From: Arthrobacter cheniae
Lineage (GTDB): Bacteria > Actinomycetota > Actinomycetes > Actinomycetales > Micrococcaceae
DNA length: 64,000 nt
Direction: 5' to 3'
NCBI RefSeq assembly: GCF_003602275.1
Contig: NZ_QZVT01000004.1
Span: 364,463 to 428,462, forward strand
The position numbers and the translations under genes are program-made. Below, one piece after another: positions 1-8,673 of this stretch. Position 1 is the first letter of the stretch, and every line of letters starts with the position of its first letter. Below the pieces are notes generated by a model. That model saw only the letters and a program-made list of their open reading frames with translations. It did no database searches and was not told where the DNA came from.

Positions 1-1701
1 GTCATGCGCATTGTCGATCAGGCGGCGCACCTCCTCGTCCACCACCAGGGCGATCTGGTCGGAGTAGTCCCGGTCACTCCCCATGTCGCGGCCCAGGAAG
101 GGCTCACCGGCACCCTGGCCGAGCTTCACGGCGCCGATGCGCTCGCTCATACCGTACTGGGTGACCATCTTTCGAGCGGTGCCGGTAGCCTTCTCGATGT
201 CGTTCGAGGCACCTGTCGACGGGTCGTGGAAGACGATCTCCTCGGCGACGCGGCCGCCCATCGCGTACGCCAGCTGATCCAGCAGCTCGTTCCTCGTGAT
301 GGAGTACTTGTCGTCGCTCGGCATGACCATGGTGTAGCCCAGTGCGCGACCGCGCGGCAGGATGGTCACCTTGGTCACCGGGTCGGTGTTGCGGAGGGCC
401 GCAGCCACCAGGGCGTGGCCGCCCTCGTGGTAGGCGGTGATCTTCCGCTCCAGTTCCTTCATCACACGGCTGCGCTTCTGTGGTCCGGCGATTACGCGGT
501 CGATCGCCTCGTCGAGGGCGCGGTCGTCGATGAGCTGCGCGTTCGAGCGCGCGGTGAGCAGCGCGGCCTCGTTGAGTACGTTCGCCAGGTCTGCGCCGGT
601 GAACCCGGGCGTCTTCTTCGCGACACCCTTGAGGTCCACACCCGACGCCATCGGCTTGCCCTTGGAGTGCACGGACAGGATGTGCTCGCGACCCTTCATG
701 TCCGGGGCCTCGACGCCGATCTGGCGGTCGAAGCGACCTGGGCGCAGGAGCGCGGGATCGAGGACGTCGGGACGGTTGGTCGCGGCGATGAGGATCACGT
801 TGGTGGTTGCATCGAACCCGTCCATCTCGACCAGCAGCTGGTTCAGGGTCTGCTCACGCTCGTCATTGCCGCCGCCGATGCCGGCACCACGGTGGCGCCC
901 GACGGCGTCGATCTCGTCGACGAAGATGATGGCGGGCGAATTGTTCTTGGCCTGCTCGAAGAGGTCCCTCACGCGGGAGGCACCGACACCGACGAACATC
1001 TCGACGAAGTCCGAGCCGGAGATCGAGTAGAACGGTACGCCGGCCTCGCCTGCGACGGCGCGGGCCAGGAGGGTCTTGCCGGTACCGGGAGGACCGTACA
1101 GGAGGACGCCCTTCGGTATCTTCGCGCCGAGGGCCTGGAACTTGGCGGGCTCCTGCAGGAACTCCTTGATCTCCAGGAGCTCCTCCACCGCCTCGTCAGC
1201 GCCGGCGACGTCGTCGAACGTCACCTGCGGCATGTCCTTGGTGATGAGCTTGGCCTTCGACTTGCCGAACTGCATGACCTTGGAGCCGCCGCCCTGCATC
1301 CGGCTGAGGAGGAACCAGAAAATGACACCGAGGATCAGGATGGGGAAGATCAGTCCGGCGAGGCTGAGGAGCCAGTTGCTCTCCGCGGGCTGGTCCGTGA
1401 AGCCGTCCGTGTCCGAGGTGTTGATGGCGTCGACCACGCTCTCGGCACGCGCCAGGCTGTAGTAGAACTGGACGTTCTTGCCCTTGTCCTGGTAATCCTC
1501 CCGCAGCGTCAGGTCCACGCGCTGCTCGCCGTCGTAAATCTTGGCCTGCTCCACCTTGTCCTCGCTGAGGAACTGCAGGCCGACGTTGGTGTCGACACGG
1601 GAGCTGCCCGTGCCGAAGAGGCCCGGAAGCACCAGCAGGAGCGCCACGACCGCCAGGACGATCCAGAAGATCGGCCCCTTGAAGATGTTCTTGAATTTCA
1701 T
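1..1701 (-). CDS. ftsH: ATP-dependent zinc metalloprotease FtsH (3' end outside window)
   Basis: Membrane-anchored AAA+ protease that degrades misfolded membrane and regulatory proteins. 567 codons are present and the C-terminus lies beyond the window start. The protein opens with a cytoplasmic stub and a first membrane segment (about residues 10-30), then an extracytoplasmic domain and a second membrane segment (about 110-132). A Walker A motif GPPGTGKT lies near residue 202, a Walker B region (FVDEIDA) follows, and the zinc motif HEGGH is at residues 425-429. The ATG at 1701 is the only usable start: no in-frame GTG or TTG lies just upstream. The Shine-Dalgarno is separated from it by a hairpin (see separate entry). 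It is last in the dacB-tilS-hpt-ftsH block, 178 bp after hpt, so it probably has its own promoter. Confidence 0.97.
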   Translation of the reverse strand, partial: MKFKNIFKGPIFWIVLAVVALLLVLPGLFGTGSSRVDTNVGLQFLSEDKVEQAKIYDGEQRVDLTLREDYQDKGKNVQFYYSLARAESVVDAINTSDTDGFTDQPAESNWLLSLAGLIFPILILGVIFWFLLSRMQGGGSKVMQFGKSKAKLITKDMPQVTFDDVAGADEAVEELLEIKEFLQEPAKFQALGAKIPKGVLLYGPPGTGKTLLARAVAGEAGVPFYSISGSDFVEMFVGVGASRVRDLFEQAKNNSPAIIFVDEIDAVGRHRGAGIGGGNDEREQTLNQLLVEMDGFDATTNVILIAATNRPDVLDPALLRPGRFDRQIGVEAPDMKGREHILSVHSKGKPMASGVDLKGVAKKTPGFTGADLANVLNEAALLTARSNAQLIDDRALDEAIDRVIAGPQKRSRVMKELERKITAYHEGGHALVAAALRNTDPVTKVTILPRGRALGYTMVMPSDDKYSITRNELLDQLAYAMGGRVAEEIVFHDPSTGASNDIEKATGTARKMVTQYGMSERIGAVKLGQGAGEPFLGRDMGSDRDYSDQIALVVDEEVRRLIDNAHD

Positions 1702-1733
1702 TCGTCTCAGGGCAGCAAGCCCTGTCCCTCCTG
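1702..1733 (-). promoter_or_regulatory. ftsH translation initiation region with hairpin between SD and start codon
   Basis: On the minus strand a strong Shine-Dalgarno AGGAGGG lies at 1732-1726, 24 nt from the ATG at 1701, which is too far for normal initiation. Between them sits a perfect hairpin: CAGGGC (1724-1719), loop TTGCT, GCCCTG (1713-1708). If the 17-nt hairpin forms, the effective SD-to-ATG distance falls to about 7-8 nt. Folding is inferred from base pairing only. Confidence 0.6.
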
Positions 1734-1879
1734 CTGATGCAAGTGAATTTGTGCGGGCGCTCTACCGTATGGGTGCCCTTTGAGCACCTCAACCTATACA
1801 CCGTCCGAGATTGTCCACGCGCGGATTGCACCAATAGTTCCCTCTTGGCGTAGCGGCGGAAATGCAGCCCGAAAGGGCT

Positions 1880-2431
1880 CTATTCGTAAACGTGGGGCGC
1901 CAGGGTGCCGATGAAATCGAGGTTGCGGTATTTTTCCGCGAAGTCGAGGCCGTAGCCGACGACGAATTCATTGGGGATGTCGTAGCCCACGTACTTGACG
2001 TCGATGTCGACCTTCGCGGCGTCGGGTTTCCGCAGCAGCGTGCAGATCTCGACCGAGGCCGGACCGCGCGAAAGGAGGTTCGCCTTGAGCCAGGACAGTG
2101 TCAGCCCCGAGTCGATGATGTCCTCCGCGATCAGGACATGCTTGCCCATGAGGTCGGTCTCGAGGTCCTTGAGGATGCGGACGACGCCGGAGGACTGCGT
2201 CCCTGAGCCGTAGGACGAGACCGCCATCCAGTCCATGGTGATGTGGGAGTGGAGGGCCCGCGCGAGGTCCGCCATGACCATCACGGCCCCCTTGAGGACG
2301 CCGACGAGGAGGATGTCCCGTCCCGCGTAGTCCGCGTCGATCTGCTGCGCCAGCTCGTTGATCCGCTGCTGGATCTCTTCCCTGGTATAGAGGACGTGCT
2401 TGAGATCTGACTGGACGTCGTTGGAATCCAC
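1880..2431 (-). CDS. hpt: hypoxanthine(-guanine) phosphoribosyltransferase
   Basis: Purine salvage enzyme that makes IMP (and GMP) from hypoxanthine (guanine) and PRPP. 183 residues, the usual length. The PRPP-binding signature is visible as [14 protein letters not shown] near residues 98-111, and the C-terminal [14 protein letters not shown] segment is typical of HPRTs. The start is GTG at 2431, six bases after a CAGGAG Shine-Dalgarno that overlaps the end of tilS, which stops only 3 bp upstream. The tilS-hpt-ftsH order is classical in Gram-positive bacteria. A small hairpin (AGCCC/GGGCT, 1866-1879) directly after the stop may be a weak terminator. Confidence 0.96.
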   Translation of the reverse strand: MDSNDVQSDLKHVLYTREEIQQRINELAQQIDADYAGRDILLVGVLKGAVMVMADLARALHSHITMDWMAVSSYGSGTQSSGVVRILKDLETDLMGKHVLIAEDIIDSGLTLSWLKANLLSRGPASVEICTLLRKPDAAKVDIDVKYVGYDIPNEFVVGYGLDFAEKYRNLDFIGTLAPHVYE

Positions 2432-2434
2432 CGA

Positions 2435-3619
2435 TTACTCCTGGGTTGGACGGTGCGACTGCTTCACACCGGGGCCGTTGTTGCTGCCATTGTTACTGAG
2501 GACAAGATTGCCATAGCTTGGTTCTCCGCGAAGAACCGCCCGCCCGCGTACCTGGCGATGGACACTCACCTTCCCCCCGAGCTGCACCGGTCCGGCCGAC
2601 CCCCTGCGGTCCAGCAGGGACTCCGCGGCCCGGAGTCGCTCGAAGCTGGGCTGGAATGCCCCCAGTTCGAGGGCCGCGAGGGCGAGGACGCGTTGCCTCA
2701 GCGCCGGAGGCAGGGCCCGCAGGCCATCCTCCGGGAGAAGCAGGGTCCCGTCGTCGCCCAGAACCCTCAATGATGCGTACTCCCTGGCGCTCAGCTGCTC
2801 CAGGTGGTCGGCGTCCTGTCCGAGGATGCGGGCGGTGCGGGCCAGCGCCTGGGCGATGCCCGGGCCGAGCTGGTCCTCGAGGAACGGCAGCACGTCACCG
2901 CGCACGCGGGACCGGGCGAAGCTCGGGTCGAGGTTCGTGGGGTCGTGCCAGGGGTCGAGCGCGTAGAACGCGCAGATGGCCTCGGTATCGGCGCGTCGGA
3001 GGTCGAGGAATGGACGCACGTAGAGGCCTCGACGCGCGGGCATCCCGGCGAGCGAGCGTGTACCGGATCCGCGGGCGAGCCCCAGCAGCACCTGCTCCGC
3101 CTGATCGTCGAGCGTGTGGCCGAGCAGGACCGCGGATGCACCCAGCGTGGCCGCGGCTTCGTCGAGCGCGGCGTAGCGGGCGCTGCGGGCGGCAGCCTCG
3201 GGACCCATGCCGTCGCGGTCGACCCTGACGCGGTGCACCTCGACCGGCTGCAGCCCGAGGTCCCGTGCCGCTCCCGCGGCCTTCTCGGCCGTCGCCGCGC
3301 TGCCCGGCTGGAGTGCGTGGTCGACGACGACGGCGCCGACCCGGCACCGGCCCGTGTGCGCGAAGTGCCCGGCGACCGCCGCGAGTGCCAGCGAATCGGG
3401 ACCGCCGCTGCACGCGACGAGGACGAGCGGCAGAACTGCCCCCGGGGCATCCGCCGTGGAGGGAGTCCGGGCCGGCGCGGTGGCGGTCGACGATTCGTCC
3501 GCATCCCTCGACCTCCGTCCCTGACGCGGCGCCGTGTCCGCCAGGAGTCCCTCGAGACTCGCCTCCAGCAGGTTGCGTGCCGTACCGACGGCGGGAAGCA
3601 GCCGCGGGCGCCTAGCCAT
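2435..3619 (-). CDS. tilS: tRNA(Ile)-lysidine synthetase TilS
   Basis: Modifies C34 of the CAU-anticodon tRNA(Ile) to lysidine using ATP and lysine, changing codon reading from AUG to AUA. 394 residues. The N-type PP-loop motif SGGPDS is at residues 71-76, preceded by an unusually long low-complexity leader of about 60 residues rich in Ala, Arg, Ser and Thr. A TilS-like helical region follows (GHTLDDQAEQVLLGLARGSG). The start overlaps the upstream metalloprotease by 8 bp, suggesting coupled translation. A shorter start is possible given the odd leader, but no better Shine-Dalgarno was seen. Confidence 0.94.
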   Translation of the reverse strand: MARRPRLLPAVGTARNLLEASLEGLLADTAPRQGRRSRDADESSTATAPARTPSTADAPGAVLPLVLVACSGGPDSLALAAVAGHFAHTGRCRVGAVVVDHALQPGSAATAEKAAGAARDLGLQPVEVHRVRVDRDGMGPEAAARSARYAALDEAAATLGASAVLLGHTLDDQAEQVLLGLARGSGTRSLAGMPARRGLYVRPFLDLRRADTEAICAFYALDPWHDPTNLDPSFARSRVRGDVLPFLEDQLGPGIAQALARTARILGQDADHLEQLSAREYASLRVLGDDGTLLLPEDGLRALPPALRQRVLALAALELGAFQPSFERLRAAESLLDRRGSAGPVQLGGKVSVHRQVRGRAVLRGEPSYGNLVLSNNGSNNGPGVKQSHRPTQE

Positions 3620-4751
3620 GACGCCGCAGGCTCATCCTGTCGATCCACTCGTCCGCCGCGTGGATCTCCCGCTCGGTGGGCAGGTGCTCGGCCGACTGCC
3701 AGACGGCATTGAAGCCGTCCATGCCCGTCTGGCTCACGACCCGCCGCACGAACTTCGCGCCGTCGCTGTACTGGCGCATCTTGGCGTCCAGCCCCATCAG
3801 CTGGCGGATGACCTTCTCGAGCGGCCCGCGTGACTTCCCCCGGGCGTTGAAGCGACGGCGGATGGTCTTGACCGACGGGACGATACTGCCGTCCACCCCA
3901 TCCATGACGACGTTCGCGTGGCCCTCGAGCAGGCTCATGACCGCGGTCAGGTGGGACAGGCGCGCCTTGTCATCGGGGTCCTGAAGGATCGACAGCACCC
4001 CGATGTCCTGCGCCGGCACACCGTCCGCGGCAGGGGAATCCCTGAGCGCCCGCGACCTCGCCGTGGTGATGTTCTTCACGGCCGTACCCAGCCGCTCGGA
4101 GAGTGAGTCCGCCTTGTCCATGAGGCCCGATGTCAGCTCGCCGATGTGCCCGGTCATATGGTCCTTGAGCCAGGGCGCGGCGGCGAACTGCACGCGGTGC
4201 GTCTGCTCGTGGAGGCAGACCCAGAGCCGGAAGTCGGACGGATCGACGTTCAGTTCCCGCTCGACGGAGATGATGTTCGGGGCCACCAGCATGAGACGGC
4301 CGCCCTGGCCGTTGCGCGAGGGCACGAACGGGTCGTACTGCCCGAGCACCTTGCTCGAGAGGAAGGCCAGGATCGCGCCGAGCTGCGCGCCCGTCAGGTT
4401 CCCGCCGAGGGTCAGGGACGCGGACTTCAGTACCTCCGGCCGTGTCGTCGCGAGCTGGTCGAGCGCCGGCTCCATGAGCGTGCGGAAGCTCTGCGAGTTC
4501 GCCTTCGCCCAGGACGCGCGGTCGACGATGAGCAGCTCCGAATCCCGGAGGTCACGGGCGGCGTCGAGCCGCGAGATGGAGTGCACGTGACCCACGGACA
4601 CATCCGCCAGTTCGCGCATGTTCTGCACCGCGCGGGCAATCTCCGCCGGCTTCATCGTGGGTCCGGCGGGAGTCAGGGATGCCGCGGTCGAAGCCGCGAC
4701 GTCCCAGTTGACCAGCTGCGGGCGGGGTGCTGCGGACTCGTTCCTGAACAT
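3612..4751 (-). CDS. zinc-dependent metalloprotease of the TIGR03624/DUF2342 family (F420-associated in name only)
   Basis: Predicted cytoplasmic metallohydrolase, 379 residues, with a clear HExxH zinc motif (HEQTH, residues 181-185) following a hydrophobic strand. Its length and position beside tilS/hpt match an actinobacterial family annotated as coenzyme F420 biosynthesis-associated or DUF2342. The true substrate is unknown and the F420 link comes from phylogenetic co-occurrence. It sits between dacB (79 bp upstream) and tilS (8-bp overlap), so it is probably co-transcribed with tilS-hpt. There is no signal peptide and no obvious Shine-Dalgarno before the ATG. Confidence 0.88.
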   Translation of the reverse strand: MFRNESAAPRPQLVNWDVAASTAASLTPAGPTMKPAEIARAVQNMRELADVSVGHVHSISRLDAARDLRDSELLIVDRASWAKANSQSFRTLMEPALDQLATTRPEVLKSASLTLGGNLTGAQLGAILAFLSSKVLGQYDPFVPSRNGQGGRLMLVAPNIISVERELNVDPSDFRLWVCLHEQTHRVQFAAAPWLKDHMTGHIGELTSGLMDKADSLSERLGTAVKNITTARSRALRDSPAADGVPAQDIGVLSILQDPDDKARLSHLTAVMSLLEGHANVVMDGVDGSIVPSVKTIRRRFNARGKSRGPLEKVIRQLMGLDAKMRQYSDGAKFVRRVVSQTGMDGFNAVWQSAEHLPTEREIHAADEWIDRMSLRRHG

Positions 4752-4830
4752 GCGCCTATTCGATCACATCCCGCCGGCGGAGGGCTCCGCAGAGCCGACG
4801 GTGGGGCTGGTTCGTCTGTCGGCGAACGGG

Positions 4831-6270
4831 TCAGCGGCAGCCGCAGGCCGCCAGGAGCGCCGCGGCATGATCCGCGGCGGTTCTCGCCTCGAGCGTGTTG
4901 CCATCGAGGCCGTCGGCGAGGAAGGAGAACACCAGGAGGCGGCCGTCCGCGGTCACGACGTGCCCGGTGAGGCCGGTGACCGCGTTGAGGGTGCCCGTCT
5001 TCGCCCGCACGGTCCCCGCACCGGCAGCGGCAGCCGGGTCCTCGGCCGTGAATCGGGTGGACAGGGTTCCCGTCAGGCCCGCGATCGGAAGGGACTGCGC
5101 GACGGCGGCGAGACCGGGATCCTTCGAGGCGGTGGTGCCGCGCACGAGGGAGGCGAGCTGGGCCGGCGAGACGGCATTCCGGACGGAGAGCCCTGCTGCG
5201 TCCCCGATCAGGAGGCCCTCCTCCGGAACCCCCAACCGTCCCGCGGCGGAGGCCAGCGCCTCGGCCGCTCCGCCGAAGGAGGCGGGGCGCCCGCTGTCGA
5301 GGGCGGCGGTGCGCGCGAGGGCTTCGGCGAGGTAGTTGTCGGAGATTTCCAGCATGCGGCGCACCTGTGCCTCGAGCGTGGCGGATTCCACGGCTGCGAC
5401 CTCCGCAGCGTCCTCAGGCGTGGCCCGTCGCTGGACGTCCGTCTCGATGCTGATGCCACGCTCCCCGGCGGCATCCACCAGCGCTGCCGTGAAGGTTCGG
5501 GCGGCATCGAGGCCTGCGTCCTGGGAGCGGGGTCCACCTGCGCGCCCCTCCTCGATCCACGCCGAGTTGACGGCGAGGGCATGCAGCGGTGCAATCTCAC
5601 CGGCGTCGATGTCCCCTTGGGCCCAGGTGGGATTCAGTCCGGCGCCGGCGAAGAGGGAGTCGTCGAGGAGGACGGAGTAGGGCCCCGAGCCCACGGGGAG
5701 GGCGGCGGCGGTGTCAGCCGCGAGCGTCCCGAGGCCGGCGTGCCCGACGACGGCGTCCGGAGCGGACGGCCCGGAACCGAGGAGCACATCACCGCCCCCG
5801 CGGAGGAACAGCGCGCCAGGGGCGGACAGGGACGTGAGGACCGACGTCGTCAGGGTGCGGTCCGGCTGCCCGAACGTCATGGACGCGACGGCGGTGAACA
5901 GTTTGATGTTGGACGCAGGGGGCTGAAGCCGCGCGGCGTCCCTCGCGTACAGGACCGTGCCGTCCGTGGAGTCGACCACCGTCCCCGAGAAGGAGCCCGG
6001 GCCCGGAATACCCAGGGCGGCGTCGAGCTCAGCACCCAGCACCGTCGGATCCGGGGCCGGCGCGGACAGCGAGAGCGGGGTGACGACGTCGGGCACCGCG
6101 ACGGACGTGGGCGGGACCTGCAGCGCCGGAGTGACGGGAGGAGCGACGGACGGCGGCGGATCGACGGCGGCCAGCACGACGGGAGTGAGGTGGGTGGCGA
6201 GGGGCACCGCGATCGCCGCCATGACCAGGACCAGCACCAGCACGGCCAGCAGGCGGAGCGGTCGCATCAT
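4831..6270 (-). CDS. dacB: D-alanyl-D-alanine carboxypeptidase/endopeptidase (PBP4 type)
   Basis: Extracytoplasmic peptidase S13 enzyme that trims or cleaves peptidoglycan peptide cross-links. With the chosen start it has 479 residues: an N-terminal membrane/signal segment (about 5-25), a Pro-rich linker, then the three penicillin-binding motifs SNIK (120-123), SDN (310-312) and KTG (424-426). The large insertion between the first two motifs is typical of PBP4. I chose the ATG at 6270 because GAAAGGA lies 4 nt upstream. A second ATG directly follows (6267, 7-nt spacing) and an ATG at 6324 extends the frame but lacks a ribosome site. Divergent from ppa, sharing a 191-bp promoter region. Confidence 0.93.
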   Translation of the reverse strand: MMRPLRLLAVLVLVLVMAAIAVPLATHLTPVVLAAVDPPPSVAPPVTPALQVPPTSVAVPDVVTPLSLSAPAPDPTVLGAELDAALGIPGPGSFSGTVVDSTDGTVLYARDAARLQPPASNIKLFTAVASMTFGQPDRTLTTSVLTSLSAPGALFLRGGGDVLLGSGPSAPDAVVGHAGLGTLAADTAAALPVGSGPYSVLLDDSLFAGAGLNPTWAQGDIDAGEIAPLHALAVNSAWIEEGRAGGPRSQDAGLDAARTFTAALVDAAGERGISIETDVQRRATPEDAAEVAAVESATLEAQVRRMLEISDNYLAEALARTAALDSGRPASFGGAAEALASAAGRLGVPEEGLLIGDAAGLSVRNAVSPAQLASLVRGTTASKDPGLAAVAQSLPIAGLTGTLSTRFTAEDPAAAAGAGTVRAKTGTLNAVTGLTGHVVTADGRLLVFSFLADGLDGNTLEARTAADHAAALLAACGCR

Positions 6271-6461
6271 GGTGTCCTTTCGCAAGCTGTCCCGCAAGGC
6301 GCCGCGGAGCAGCGCCCAGCCCACGGGGAAATACTTTGGTACCGGCGCCCGACCGATATGTTAGGGCTGACGATAAACAGTAGACCGGCTGCGCGCCCCT
6401 TCCCCGGAAGGCGCGACCGCGGCCGCCACAGCACCACCGACCTACACCCACAGGAGTTGCC

Positions 6462-7028
6462 ATGAAGCTCGACGTCACCATCGAGATCCCCAAGGGCTCG
6501 CGCGTCAAGTACGAGATCGACCACGAGACACACCGACTGCGCCTGGACCGCGTCCTCTTCACCGCAATGCAGTACCCCACGCACTACGGCTACTTCGAGA
6601 ACACGCTTGGGGAGGACGGCGATCCGCTCGATGCCCTCGTCATGCTGCAGGACTTCGATCTGATCCCGGGCGTACTCGTGGAGTCGCGCCCCATCGGGGT
6701 GTTCAACATGACGGACGACGGCGGCGGAGACGCGAAGGTCCTCTGTGTTCCCGTCGATCCCCGGTTCGATCACATCAAGGAACTGTCCGACGTGTCGGAC
6801 TTCCTGCTGGACGAGATCAAGCACTTCTTCACGAAGTACAAGGACCTGGAGCCCGGCAAGTGGGTCGAGGCCGCTGACTGGGCGGGCCGCGAGGAAGCCG
6901 AAGCCGAGATCGAAGCCTCACTCGAACGTTTCAGGCAGATCGGCGAAGGTAGCGCGCACGACGAGCCGCAGGGCCGCGATGTCGACGTCGCCGCGCGGAA
7001 CACGACGGAGACACCCGAGGGCCGCTAG
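6462..7028 (+). CDS. ppa: inorganic pyrophosphatase
   Basis: Soluble family I pyrophosphatase that hydrolyses PPi to phosphate and drives biosynthetic reactions. 188 residues. The metal-binding signature DGDPLDALV lies near residues 52-60, preceded by the [11 protein letters not shown] active-site segment. The C-terminus carries a charged extension of about 25 residues (after FRQIGEG) that many family members lack. A strong AGGAG lies 6 nt before the ATG. Transcription probably ends at the perfect hairpin 17 bp downstream. Confidence 0.97.
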   Translation: MKLDVTIEIPKGSRVKYEIDHETHRLRLDRVLFTAMQYPTHYGYFENTLGEDGDPLDALVMLQDFDLIPGVLVESRPIGVFNMTDDGGGDAKVLCVPVDPRFDHIKELSDVSDFLLDEIKHFFTKYKDLEPGKWVEAADWAGREEAEAEIEASLERFRQIGEGSAHDEPQGRDVDVAARNTTETPEGR

Positions 7029-7044
7029 CGCCTTCCTCGTTCGA

Positions 7045-7081
7045 CGGAGCTCCCGCAGCGCATCGTGCTGCGGGAGCTCCG
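7045..7081 (+). terminator. hairpin terminator after ppa
   Basis: Perfect 15-bp inverted repeat: CGGAGCTCCCGCAGC (7045-7059) and its complement at 7067-7081, with a 7-nt loop. No U-tract follows, as is common for actinobacterial intrinsic terminators. Confidence 0.75.
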
Positions 7082-7149
7082 TGCATCGAATGGCTTGGAT
7101 AAGCAACGTCGTCCGGTTGATTTCCGCCGCCTACGTCCATACTGATGCC

Positions 7150-7779
7150 ATGCACTATGTCCTCACGATCAACCAGCGTGATTCACGCGACGTCGGAGAC
7201 CTCGTGGGGGAACTCCTGAAGGCCCTGCGCTACCTCCCGGCCGTCGTCCCCTTCCAGCGCTCGGTGGGCGACGAGGTGCAGGGCGTCGTGGACTCCGCGT
7301 CCACCGCCGTGGACGCGGCGCTGCGGGCCATCCGGTACCGGCGCTGGCACGTGGGCATCGGCGTCGGCGGCCTCACTCCCCCCGTGCCCGATCGGATCGT
7401 CGACGCCGAGGGCTACGGACTGGTGTACGCACGTCGAGCCGTGAACCGGGCCCGGAAGACCGGCGAACGGATCCCGCTCGCCGTGGAAGGCCCCGACGGC
7501 GAGATCGCGGCGGAGGCGGAAGCCGTCCTCCGGCTGCTCGGGCAGATCGTCTACACGCGCACCGATGCGGAATGGACCGTCCTCGATCTGATGACGCCGG
7601 GCGCCCGCGGACAGCAGAAGTACGTGGCGCAGGAGCTGGGCATCACCGCGCAGGCCGTCAGCCGCGCCGTCGTCCGCTCGCACTGGATGGAGGAGTGGGC
7701 CACCCGGCCGGCCGCCGCCCGCCTGCTGGACCTGACGCACGGTCCCGCGTCCCTGCCCGAGGCGTCCCTCGCGGACTGA
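7150..7779 (+). CDS. SatD-like N-terminal domain fused to a C-terminal HTH; putative regulator
   Basis: 209 residues from the ATG at 7150. The N-terminal part (DSRD... , SVGDEVQG..., VGIGVGGLTPP, GYGLVYARRAVNRARK) resembles the SatD family, where a GD(E)xQG core and an A-x-G-x-A-x-x-A-R element recur. The C-terminal part (about 140-195; GQQKYVAQELGITAQAVSRAVVRSHW) is a helix-turn-helix of sigma-70 region 4 or MarR type. A ligand-sensing regulator is likely but the ligand is unknown. A CATACT -10-like hexamer ends 6 nt before the ATG and there is no Shine-Dalgarno, so the mRNA may be leaderless. An ATG at 7090 would add 20 residues with no family support. Confidence 0.7.
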   Translation: MHYVLTINQRDSRDVGDLVGELLKALRYLPAVVPFQRSVGDEVQGVVDSASTAVDAALRAIRYRRWHVGIGVGGLTPPVPDRIVDAEGYGLVYARRAVNRARKTGERIPLAVEGPDGEIAAEAEAVLRLLGQIVYTRTDAEWTVLDLMTPGARGQQKYVAQELGITAQAVSRAVVRSHWMEEWATRPAAARLLDLTHGPASLPEASLAD

Positions 7780-7792
7780 GGCGTTTCCGCGG

Positions 7793-8629
7793 TCAGACCA
7801 GGGAGCGCAGTACCTTCGCGGCGCCGTCGTCGTACACGCTTCCCGTGACCTCGGACGCGGCGGACCGCACTTCCTCCGGCGCCTGTCCCATGGCGACCCC
7901 GCGCCCGGCCCACTGCAGCATCTCGATGTCGTTCCGTCCGTCCCCCACGGCCACCGTGAGACGGGGGTCCGTCCCGAGGCGCTGCCGCAGCACCTCGAGG
8001 GCACTGGCCTTCGTCACACCCGAGGCAGCGATGTCCAGCCACGCGGTCCAGCCCACCGAGTAGGTGACGCCGTGCAGCCCGATCGACGCCACGGCTTCGC
8101 CGAACTCCTCTGCGGAACTGTCCGTGCTGAACACCACCACGCGTACGGCGCGGCTCTCCAGCATCTCCTCGAAGTCGACGCTCTCCGCCTCCGAGCCGAA
8201 GCTGGCGTCCTGGAAGCTCTCGGTGGAGAGGAACCTGCCGCGATCGTCCTCGAGGGCATACTTGGCGGAGGGCAGGCGCTCCCGAAGAGCCGTCAGGGCC
8301 GGCCGGGGATCGAACGTCACCCGTTCGAGGACCTCGAACCCTCCGGGGGCTGCGGCATCGATCCTCAGCGTGACACCCCCGTTGGAGCAGACGGCGTAGC
8401 CGCTCGTGATCCCGAGGAGCCGGATGACGGGCACCGTGGCTCCGAGGGACCTGCCCGTGGCGATGATGACGTCGTGCCCGGCTTCGATGACGGCCTGCGC
8501 GGCGTCGCGCACCTCTTCCGTCATGGAGCCCTCGTGATCCACGAGGGTGCCGTCGACGTCGAGGGCGATCAGATGCTGTGTTCGGTTCTTCTGTCGGTCA
8601 TCGATGCCGACATTGATGGAGGTGCTCAT
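7793..8629 (-). CDS. HAD-superfamily hydrolase, Cof-like subfamily IIB
   Basis: Predicted cytoplasmic phosphatase for small phosphorylated metabolites (sugar phosphates or related). 278 residues. HAD motif I is DVDGT (residues 24-28). Motif II lies around ATGRS (residues 57-61). A IIB cap follows, and motif IV is VGDGRNDIEML near residues 229-239. It converges on the SatD-like gene with a gap of only 13 bp. The first about 17 residues before the core are not conserved-looking, so the start is less sure than the domain call. Confidence 0.88.
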   Translation of the reverse strand: MSTSINVGIDDRQKNRTQHLIALDVDGTLVDHEGSMTEEVRDAAQAVIEAGHDVIIATGRSLGATVPVIRLLGITSGYAVCSNGGVTLRIDAAAPGGFEVLERVTFDPRPALTALRERLPSAKYALEDDRGRFLSTESFQDASFGSEAESVDFEEMLESRAVRVVVFSTDSSAEEFGEAVASIGLHGVTYSVGWTAWLDIAASGVTKASALEVLRQRLGTDPRLTVAVGDGRNDIEMLQWAGRGVAMGQAPEEVRSAASEVTGSVYDDGAAKVLRSLV

Positions 8630-8673
8630 GGTTCAGTCAACCAGACCCCACTGACGCACCGATAGAGCCGCGC

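Noticed and set aside
4-1737. 577-aa open frame on the plus strand
   Set aside because: It is the antisense shadow of ftsH. Its protein has no recognisable domain, while the minus strand has all AAA+ protease motifs.
4618-6465. 615-aa open frame on the plus strand
   Set aside because: It runs antisense to dacB and is rich in Arg and Gly as expected for a shadow frame in high-GC DNA.
6745-7149. N-terminal extension of the SatD-like gene into ppa
   Set aside because: The extension is out of frame with ppa and carries no homology; ATG 7150 with its -10 element fits better.
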